Source: Acidobacteriota bacterium (GTDB taxonomy: Bacteria; Acidobacteriota; Blastocatellia; Pyrinomonadales; Pyrinomonadaceae). From it: DNA of 5,157 nucleotides. The notes under the pieces were generated by a model, which was not told where the DNA came from, ran no database searches, and saw only the letters and a program-made list of their open reading frames with translations. Numbering within the stretch: the first letter of the stretch is position 1; each line of letters opens with the position of its first letter. Below are positions 1 to 5,157 of the stretch, piece after piece. The DNA is taken from the NCBI GenBank assembly GCA_003222835.1, contig QHXE01000634.1, positions 1 to 5,157 of the forward strand, read 5' to 3'. A program made the position numbers and the translations under genes.

Positions 1-333
1 GCCAGTATTCGCGCATCGAGCGAATAATCTGCGAACGCAGCCTGGGCGATTGTTCCTTTCTAACTGAACCAACAGGAAGTTGGCGCCGTCGGGGGTGTGT
101 GCCAGCTTCCCTATGATCCAATTGGCCACCTGTTCATCCGTACCTTTAATGAGGTGTTGCTGATCCTCGTCTGTCAACCGCGCGGGCCTTTTGGCTTGAT
201 CGCGATAAGCTAAAGGCATGCGAGCCAGAATCGTATTGGATATTGAGTCGCCCGCCTCTTGTGCCTTCACAGCAGATAGGAGTGCAATCAACAAACCGAT
301 TGTAAGAAAGGCTTTATAGATCGATCTATTCAT
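1..333 (-). CDS. Small exported protein of unknown function, N-terminal part (runs off the left edge)
   Basis: I do not recognise the family. The ATG at 333-331 has a GAAGG ribosome-binding site (344-340) six bases upstream. The first 24 residues form a clear Sec signal peptide: MNRSIYK, then a hydrophobic core (AFLTIGLLIALLSAV), then KA followed by Q, which gives a likely signal peptidase I site after residue 24. The mature protein is therefore periplasmic or secreted. Residues 32-91 are polar and look helical, with no cysteine and no catalytic motif I can name. The given frame stays open to position 1 (111 codons), but its last 20 residues look unnatural (two cysteines, many arginines). Restoring one A at 57-59 gives a smoother continuation (EKEQSPRLRSQIIRSMREYW) that resembles a HEAT-type helix pair. 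The gene lies 108 bp downstream of the receptor gene on the same strand, with no obvious promoter or terminator between them, so read-through is plausible. That it is a gene is fairly sure; its function is unknown. Confidence 0.7.
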   Translation of the reverse strand, partial: MNRSIYKAFLTIGLLIALLSAVKAQEAGDSISNTILARMPLAYRDQAKRPARLTDEDQQHLIKGTDEQVANWIIGKLAHTPDGANFLLVQLERNNRPGCVRRLFARCANTG

Positions 334-368
334 GCCGGACCTTCGTACCTCATATCGGATCAGTGAGA

Positions 369-405
369 GTGCTGTTAAGGCTCTCTAGCGAGGCCCTCAC
401 AGCAC
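369..405. repeat. Inverted repeat between the receptor gene and the small exported protein gene
   Basis: GTGCTGT at 369-375 is matched exactly by its reverse complement ACAGCAC at 399-405, with a 23-base loop. An alternative pairing is GTGAG (363-367) with CTCAC (396-400). No T-run follows on the minus strand, so this is not a textbook intrinsic terminator. It could be a weak RNA fold that ends or dampens transcription after the receptor gene, or it could be chance. Confidence 0.3.
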
Positions 406-441
406 CGCCCTATGTCAAGATGAGGGGCGAATAGAGAAGCC

Positions 442-3400
442 TCAGAAGGCCAAATGCAGGCCAAGCCGGATCACACGGCCGGAAACCACAGTGCTGCTGA
501 TGACACCGAACGACTTGGTGGACGCCAAGCTATTTCCGGGAGCATCGAATACTGTATGGTTCAGGATGTTGTTGATGTCGGCACGGAGCTCGATGCGATA
601 TCGCTCTCCGTGGGGATAGAAGACCTTCTTCACCGACATATCCCAACGCCGGTCGAACGGCGCGCGCAGAGAATTCCTACCGGCATTCCCATAGGTCCCG
701 GGACCGTTGGCCACAAACGCGCAGGGGTTGAACCAGCTAGCCAGGGCGTAAGTGACGTCGGCTGCTCTGCCGCCCTGTGAGATAGTCTTCTGACAGGTAG
801 GATCGGGATTGGCCGCCACCACCCCGGCGGCGAATGGATCCGACACAACGTTCGGCCTGTCCAGTCCCACGCCTGTCAACGAGGCATCACTCCCAGTCAC
901 GACACTGAAGGGATTCCCCGATTGGAAGAGGTGAAAGCTGGCGATCTGCCAACCGCCGATTGCCTGCCTCAAGAAGCGCGGCAAGCGTTGGAGCTTGGGC
1001 AATTCATAGATGTAGGTGATAACGGCTGCGTGGGTCCGGTCGAAATCTCCTAGTCCTCGACTACCGGCAGGATTGAATGGGTCCTGCGTGGGGCAACTGG
1101 AGATCACCTCGGTCGAGCATTGGTCAATCGCGCGCGACCAGGTGTAGTGCGCCTGCACGCTCAAGCCGTGCGAGGGGCGCTTGGTGATGATCGTCTGCCA
1201 CGCGTTATAGGAAGTGTTCAAGTTGGAGGAGTAACTCGGCATGCTGCTGTAGATCGGCGAGCATCCGGTAATTGTTACGCATCCGGAGTAGATGCGGCGC
1301 GCGTCGGTATTCTTGGTGGTCGCGCCGGCTCCGTAGACGGCTGGATTCCCCTCAAATCCGTTGTAGCCATGCCGCGACAGGTTGCCGACGTAGCTGCTTG
1401 TAATCGCCCAGGTTTTGGTGAGCTGCCGCTCCAGCGTCAGACTGAAGTTCTGGTTGTACATCGGCCGGAAGGGGCCACGCAGACCTTCCAAGCTGGCGGG
1501 CAAGATGAATGTCGCCGAACTTGGATTCGGCGTGTACGGGAACGGATTCGGAGTGTTCTTATAAGGATTGGACAACGGTCCCGGGTTGTTGACGGTGACC
1601 GACAGAGAGAAGGGCTGCGCGCCATGGATCACAGGTTCCGCAACGAGCGGATCGTACGAGATTCCGTATCCGCCGCGAAATGAAGTGCGGCCGTCGCCGA
1701 ACACGTCCCAGGCAAACCCCACGCGGGGGCCGAAATTCTTCCACATCGTGCCGTAGGGAAATTGCGGATCGGATTGGAATACCATTCCTTTGGGAGCGGT
1801 CGGAAACGTCGTGGACTGTACGCCGGGAATAAATGTGACCTGCTGTCCCGCATCCTCCTTCCACATCGTGTAGACGTCCCAACGCAACCCCAGCGTGAGG
1901 GTCAAGCGCGGACGGACCTTCCAGGTGTCCTGACCGTAAAAGCCGAGCAGGTACTCATGACCCGACGCCAGACTGCCGGAACTCTGGGCAAACTTTGTCG
2001 GGGTTCCCAACAGGAAATCAGCCAGGGAGTTTTTCGTAATGCCGCCGTCGAACGTGAATGTGCCGGCGGAGGTGCTGCTGTTCGGTTTGCGATAGGAAAT
2101 ACGTTCCAGGAGTGTTCCCCACGTGAACTCGTGCGACCCACGGATCCAATTCCAATCGTGCGCGAGGTCGTAATCGGTACCTGCGCGTTCATCGATGGTG
2201 GTCGATGTTGCGCTAAAACGGCCATTGACCGTAATAGTAGGGAGGCGTTTGACAACATATTGGTCGACAAAATTCGTCGCTCCCAGGTCCGCTAGCGTGG
2301 TGTTCACTGAGGTTCCCTCGTCGTATAACCACCTAGTGAACGAAAAGCGGGTCGTCGACACGAGCTTTGGCGACCAAGTGCGAACCCAACTCCCGGATAG
2401 GGTTTTGGGGTACTGGCTGTTCGGGGCTGGCGCGTAGCCCGGAATGCTCTGCGCCGGGCTGGCTGGGAACGGGAGGATCGAAACCCGATGGTCCGAGAAC
2501 CAGCGGAAACTCAACTGATCCTTTTTCGTCGCCATGTAGTCGATCTTTGCCACGACTCCGTTCCCAGTGGTCGGATTCGGACCAGAAAAAGAGAGCGCTC
2601 CAGATGGAAGATTCGGCGATGGAACCATGTTCAGGATCTTCACCGCAACCGGGTCAAACCGCTTTGGGTCGATGAAGGCATTGGGGAATGCCTTGCCTGT
2701 GAGCGGATCAATCGGCTTCTGCGCGTCCGCGCTGAAATCTCCATTGCGCTCCGCCGGTGTTGGCGTAAAAGGCGTGGAAGTCGCAGATGCTTGATGAATC
2801 AGGAGGCCCTGATATTCGAAGAAGAAAAATAGTTTGTTCTTGCCACTGTAGAAGCCTTTGCCGCCCTCGCCCGGCTTCGGCAGAAAGATTGGGCCGCTGA
2901 ACGTTCCGCCGAAGTCGTGCGCTCTCAAAAATGGATTAGTGACGGTGAAAAACGGCCTCGCATCGAAAGCGTCGTTACGAACAAATTCCCAGGCAGTTCC
3001 GTGGAACTGATTGCCGCCGGACTTCGTTACCGCCGCGAATACGGCCGTGCCGCGGCCATACTGCGCTGAGACACCGGATGTCACGACCTGGACTTCCTCG
3101 ATCGCGTCGGGCGCCGGGAGCTCAATCCCCTGCCCGCGATGGGCAAAGTACATGCTCGCGCCATCGAGTTGTACATTCGTCGAGTACGACCGATTGCCGT
3201 CGATGTTCAACCGCTGCTGGTTGCGGTTGACGTTATTGCCCGGACTGATGTGTTGCACGCCGGGCGTGTAGTTGAGTGTGTTGATGATGTTGCGGTCACT
3301 GATCGGCATCTCGGTGAGCAGCCTGCTGTCCACAAGCGAGCCAAGAGTATTCGATCGGGTGTCGACTTGCGCCGTCTCCGCTGTGACCACGACTCTCTCA

Positions 3401-3792
3401 ATGGTCTCACCGACCTCCAGCGGCAAATCGACGCGAGCCTTCTGAAATGCCACCAATGTCACGGGAGTGCGGACCAGTTGCTTGAATCCCGTAAGCGAAC
3501 CCGCCACCGAATACCGGCCCGGAGGCAGTTCGGGGACGAGATAGTCGCCCGCCTCATCGGACTTGACATTGAAGGTCTTCCCGGTTGCCAAATCCGTTAC
3601 CACCACCGATGCACCGGGAACCGGCAGACCATTTGGGTCCTTCACCGTCCCGAAAATCTGGCCTACCGGTGTCTGGGCCATCACGAATGTTTGCGCCGCC
3701 ATGCACAACATAATCGCCAACATTCCTGCTAAACGGGCAACAAGGTTGCGCGTCAGATGGAATTCCTTGGAATTCGGTTTTCTAATTCCCAT
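442..3792 (-). CDS. Oar-like TonB-dependent outer-membrane receptor with N-terminal carboxypeptidase-regulatory domain
   Basis: Outer-membrane transporter that should take up a large ligand, in Acidobacteriota often presumed to be a glycan, using energy from TonB-ExbBD. The start chosen is the ATG at 3792-3790, because GGAGGT (3805-3800) sits seven bases upstream. The longer frame from a TTG at 3831 has no such site. The product is 1,116 residues, in the usual range for the family. Residues 17-39 are a signal peptide ending VMA before Q40. Residues 43-125 form a CarboxypepD_reg beta-sandwich (GTVKDPNGLPVPGA, then DEAGDY and LPPGRY). IERVVVTA at 131-138 is a TonB-box-like stretch. The plug domain covers about 140-265, with LDGAS, IEEVQVVTS, YGRG and VTKSGGNQFHG. 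The rest is beta-barrel, ending in the terminal phenylalanine (LHLAF) that outer-membrane proteins use for BAM assembly. Six mature cysteines fall in three close pairs in loop-like segments. The frame is intact. The substrate cannot be read from the sequence. Confidence 0.95.
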   Translation of the reverse strand: MGIRKPNSKEFHLTRNLVARLAGMLAIMLCMAAQTFVMAQTPVGQIFGTVKDPNGLPVPGASVVVTDLATGKTFNVKSDEAGDYLVPELPPGRYSVAGSLTGFKQLVRTPVTLVAFQKARVDLPLEVGETIERVVVTAETAQVDTRSNTLGSLVDSRLLTEMPISDRNIINTLNYTPGVQHISPGNNVNRNQQRLNIDGNRSYSTNVQLDGASMYFAHRGQGIELPAPDAIEEVQVVTSGVSAQYGRGTAVFAAVTKSGGNQFHGTAWEFVRNDAFDARPFFTVTNPFLRAHDFGGTFSGPIFLPKPGEGGKGFYSGKNKLFFFFEYQGLLIHQASATSTPFTPTPAERNGDFSADAQKPIDPLTGKAFPNAFIDPKRFDPVAVKILNMVPSPNLPSGALSFSGPNPTTGNGVVAKIDYMATKKDQLSFRWFSDHRVSILPFPASPAQSIPGYAPAPNSQYPKTLSGSWVRTWSPKLVSTTRFSFTRWLYDEGTSVNTTLADLGATNFVDQYVVKRLPTITVNGRFSATSTTIDERAGTDYDLAHDWNWIRGSHEFTWGTLLERISYRKPNSSTSAGTFTFDGGITKNSLADFLLGTPTKFAQSSGSLASGHEYLLGFYGQDTWKVRPRLTLTLGLRWDVYTMWKEDAGQQVTFIPGVQSTTFPTAPKGMVFQSDPQFPYGTMWKNFGPRVGFAWDVFGDGRTSFRGGYGISYDPLVAEPVIHGAQPFSLSVTVNNPGPLSNPYKNTPNPFPYTPNPSSATFILPASLEGLRGPFRPMYNQNFSLTLERQLTKTWAITSSYVGNLSRHGYNGFEGNPAVYGAGATTKNTDARRIYSGCVTITGCSPIYSSMPSYSSNLNTSYNAWQTIITKRPSHGLSVQAHYTWSRAIDQCSTEVISSCPTQDPFNPAGSRGLGDFDRTHAAVITYIYELPKLQRLPRFLRQAIGGWQIASFHLFQSGNPFSVVTGSDASLTGVGLDRPNVVSDPFAAGVVAANPDPTCQKTISQGGRAADVTYALASWFNPCAFVANGPGTYGNAGRNSLRAPFDRRWDMSVKKVFYPHGERYRIELRADINNILNHTVFDAPGNSLASTKSFGVISSTVVSGRVIRLGLHLAF

Positions 3793-3799
3793 GTCAGTA

Positions 3800-3805
3800 A
3801 CCTCC
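3800..3805 (-). promoter_or_regulatory. Shine-Dalgarno site that fixes the receptor start
   Basis: On the minus strand this reads GGAGGT, a near-perfect match to the anti-SD of 16S rRNA, with seven bases to the ATG at 3792. It decides in favour of this start over the in-frame TTG thirteen codons upstream, and it puts the signal peptide at a normal distance from the N-terminus. Confidence 0.85.
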
Positions 3806-3930
3806 AGTGAAGAATTCGAGATCGTAAGCAACGCACGTCGTCAAGGAATGACGATTGGGTCTGCGGGTGGCTATGCATCCTGGGTATTGATCTTGCGCAT
3901 TCGGCCTGATCATTTGTTCGGAGTTGGGAC

Positions 3931-3958
3931 AATATACTCAGCGCGGACTTTTTGTCAA
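3931..3958 (-). promoter_or_regulatory. Sigma70-type promoter for the receptor gene
   Basis: On the minus strand the -35 box is a perfect TTGACA (3958-3953) and the -10 box is TATATT (3936-3931), one base from consensus, separated by 16 bases. Transcription would start near 3924, which leaves a leader of about 130 nt before the receptor ATG. No ATG with a good ribosome-binding site lies in that leader. The promoter lies 115 bp downstream of the regulator stop codon, so the receptor should be transcribed independently of the regulator gene. I could not find a convincing LacI-type palindrome over or just after these boxes; TGCGCA at 3894-3899 is the closest and is too short to call. Confidence 0.75.
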
Positions 3959-3961
3959 CAG

Positions 3962-3993
3962 TTTTTCTGGGGAGTTTTTTTTGGATGTTTTTT
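3962..3993 (-). promoter_or_regulatory. A-tract cluster upstream of the receptor promoter (UP-element-like)
   Basis: On the minus strand, runs of six A (3993-3988), eight A (3982-3975) and five A (3966-3962) lie just upstream of the -35 box, and another five-A run overlaps the spacer side of it (3953-3949). Their centres are about 12 to 14 bases apart, near but not exactly at one helical turn. Such tracts commonly act as UP elements contacted by the RNA polymerase alpha subunit, or bend DNA. Their position supports a strong promoter. The function is inferred. Confidence 0.45.
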
Positions 3994-4041
3994 GGAGAAG
4001 CGCCGGGAGAGTGTGGCGATAGACTTCACAAAGTCTTCTCC
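3994..4041. repeat. Two overlapping inverted repeats just after the regulator gene
   Basis: AGACTT (4021-4026) and AAGTCT (4031-4036) form a perfect hairpin with a four-base loop, 37 bases past the regulator stop. A second pair, GGAGAAG (3994-4000) with CTTCTCC (4035-4041), spans it and shares two bases with it, so the two folds exclude each other in part. On the minus strand the outer pair is followed by A-runs, not T-runs, so neither is a normal intrinsic terminator. They could be an RNA end structure or a protein site, or chance. Confidence 0.3.
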
Positions 4042-4073
4042 TGGAGTTCTAAAGGCAGGTCTTTTGCGGGTTA

Positions 4074-5031
4074 CTAAACGAACACGGCCTTGGCAGCGCC
4101 GCATGATTCGCGCACTACGAGCTCCGGCTCGACAATGATGTGGTGCTCTTTACGCTTCTTTTTTCCTTCGACCATTTCTATCAAGATCTGTGCTGCCGCC
4201 TGCCCCATCTCCAACGTGGACCATGCAACCGTGGTCAGTGGGACCTTGAGCATATCGCCGTAATGAATGTTCCCGCCGCCGACGATGGCCACATCTTCCG
4301 GAATTCCCAGACCGGCTTCAGTGATTGCGGTCATCGCGCCTATTGCCGCCGGATCGTTGGCGGCAAAGATCGCAGAGGGAACGTTGCCCCCATCAAGCCA
4401 GCCACTCATTGACTCGTAACCCTCGCGCTCTGTGAAGCCGCACTCGCGCACCAGCGAAGCGTCGAAAGCTATTCGATTCTTCGCCAGCGCCTGCTGGTAA
4501 CCTTCGAAACGCAGGGCAGCGGTTGAGGCGACGGTGCCCAGCAAGTGTCCAACCTTCCGATGGAGGACAGCGCACGCCTTCGAGCCGGCGATCGATCAAA
4601 ATTATTTTGGCGCCATCTTTTATGATGCGCCGGTAAAAGACATTTTCATCTGGCGGAACAGATGAAGCGATAATCAACCCATCGGTTCGCGGCAATAGAA
4701 CTTCAACCTCATGCTGTTCATTCGCTGACTGTTCGTCGGTGCTACAGATCAGGTTCTGATAGCCAAGCGGTCGCGCAAGTCCTTCGACGCCGCGGCAAAT
4801 CTCGGCGAAATACGAGTGCATGAGGTCCGGCACGACGACCCCCAAAAGGTATGAACGATTAGTCGTAAGGGCCCGCGCGAACTGGTTGGGCCGATAGTTC
4901 ATTCGCTGCGCTGCTTCGAGAATGCGAGCGCGCGTTTCCGGGCTGATTTCGGGATGATTGTTGATGGCGCGCGAGACGGTCATCTTCGAGACGCCAAGTT
5001 CACGCGCAATGTCGGCAAGAGTTGTCGGCAT
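4074..5031 (-). pseudogene. LacI-family transcriptional regulator, disrupted by an internal deletion with frameshift
   Basis: A DNA-binding repressor of the LacI/GalR family, expected to bind a palindromic operator as a dimer and release it on binding a sugar-like effector. The ATG at 5031 opens a classic helix-turn-helix (LADIARELGVSKMTVSRAI, residues 5-23; K16, M17 and R21 sit at the base-reading positions). The hinge helix is at 48-58, with the conserved leucine L55. The periplasmic-binding-protein-like core starts near 62 (LLGVVVPD). Reading is normal to IDRRLEGVRCP, near 4564. It then continues in another frame from about 4562 as HRKVGHLLGTVAS to a TAG stop at 4076-4074, including FAANDPAAIG and IPEDVAIVGGGN. 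Compared with LacI and PurR, about 20 to 22 residues are missing at the junction, and the lost length must be 2 mod 3. The first piece alone would run on out of frame as a 212-residue protein to 4393. It probably governed the receptor gene downstream. It is either a real pseudogene or an assembly or base-call fault. Confidence 0.85.
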
Positions 5032-5042
5032 AATTGTCTGTT

Positions 5043-5075
5043 CCCTCTCCCTTTGGGAGAGGGTTAGAGTGAGGG
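5043..5075. repeat. REP-like palindromic repeat in front of the regulator gene
   Basis: CCCTCTCCC (5043-5051) and GGGAGAGGG (5055-5063) form a perfect nine-base-pair stem with a TTT loop, followed by the tail TTAGAGTGAGGG (5064-5075). From memory, very similar hairpin-plus-tail sequences occur as dispersed intergenic repeats in many unrelated bacterial genomes, so I read it as a mobile or REP-type element and not as a gene-specific fold. On the minus strand the arm nearest the regulator (5051-5043) is the only purine-rich, SD-like sequence before the ATG at 5031, eleven bases away, so folding would hide it. Confidence 0.65.
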
Positions 5076-5157
5076 CATAGCGTGCACCATCAACACCTCG
5101 GCTGCCCGCGTCTCAATCCCATCACCAAAGTAGTTCAGAATAACGAAGAATCGAAAA
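5076..5157. other. Right-edge stretch of unclear content
   Basis: Both strands have an open frame here. On the minus strand a frame from 5156 gives 30 codons (a piece reads ILNYFGDGIETRAAEV) and ends at a TAA (5066-5064) inside the palindromic repeat. If real, it is the end of an upstream gene 32 bp before the regulator. On the plus strand a GTG at 5082 opens a frame to the edge, with no ribosome-binding site. At this length an open frame is expected by chance, and I recognise neither product. I see no convincing promoter for the regulator here. Confidence 0.25.

Noticed and set aside
390..418. TTGACA on the minus strand (418-413) as a promoter for the exported protein gene
   Set aside because: At a 17-base spacing the -10 position reads GGCCTC, and the nearest TAGAGA is 25 bases away. 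A -35 match alone is not enough.
1120..2295. Several plus-strand open frames of 60 to 190 codons under the receptor barrel region
   Set aside because: They overlap one another and the intact receptor gene, have no ribosome-binding sites that I can see, and read as low-complexity basic protein. They are a by-product of the codon pattern.
3139..3732. A 197-codon open frame on the plus strand opposite the receptor gene
   Set aside because: It is the antisense shadow of a long, well-supported coding frame with clear domain motifs; its own translation is arginine- and histidine-rich with no recognisable motif.
3793..3831. Upstream TTG start for the receptor, adding thirteen residues
   Set aside because: There is no ribosome-binding site before the TTG, whereas a strong GGAGGT precedes the internal ATG, which also gives a normal signal peptide.
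3563..4138. A 191-codon plus-strand open frame running from the receptor start across the gap into the regulator end
   Set aside because: It crosses the receptor signal peptide region, its promoter and the regulator 3' end. The translation has no family features.
4140..4412. A 90-codon plus-strand open frame inside the regulator gene
   Set aside because: It lies opposite the C-terminal piece of the LacI-family gene, which has clear conserved motifs; the plus-strand product does not.
4393..4560. The end of the first regulator reading frame (after IDRRLEGVRCP) taken as a genuine C-terminal domain
   Set aside because: The residues are arginine-rich and out of frame with the conserved LacI core, which is encoded by the same bases in another frame.

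Overview
This window looks like an Acidobacteriota chromosome (Terriglobia/Bryobacter-type lineage). The main reason is the large minus-strand gene. It encodes an Oar-like TonB-dependent receptor of about 1,100 residues with an N-terminal carboxypeptidase-regulatory (CarboxypepD_reg) domain and the plug and barrel motif style typical of that phylum, where such receptors occur in many copies. This assignment comes from family knowledge; no search was run.

All supported genes are on the minus strand, so transcription runs from high to low coordinates. At the right edge (5076-5157) is a short stretch of unclear content. Next comes a perfect 9-bp-arm hairpin repeat (5043-5075), directly in front of a LacI-family regulator gene (5031 to 4074). 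The regulator is broken: about 20 codons are missing inside its effector domain and the reading frame changes at the junction, so it now reads as an N-terminal and a C-terminal piece. A 281-bp gap (3793-4073) follows. It holds weak inverted repeats, a cluster of A-tracts and a very good sigma70-type promoter (TTGACA, 16 bp, TATATT), with a leader of about 130 nt. The receptor gene (3792 to 442) is intact. After a 108-bp gap comes the start of a small secreted protein gene (333 to the left edge), which may carry a one-base frameshift near its end.

The arrangement suggests a local uptake locus: a LacI-type repressor, probably sugar-responsive, upstream of an outer-membrane receptor for a glycan or similar ligand, followed by an exported protein that may be co-expressed. 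Whether the damaged regulator still controls the receptor cannot be told from sequence. I see no rRNA, tRNA, CRISPR array, insertion sequence or integrase. Nothing here amounts to a clear new system. The points most worth a second look are the damaged regulator, the hairpin that overlaps its ribosome-binding region, and the promoter and leader of the receptor.
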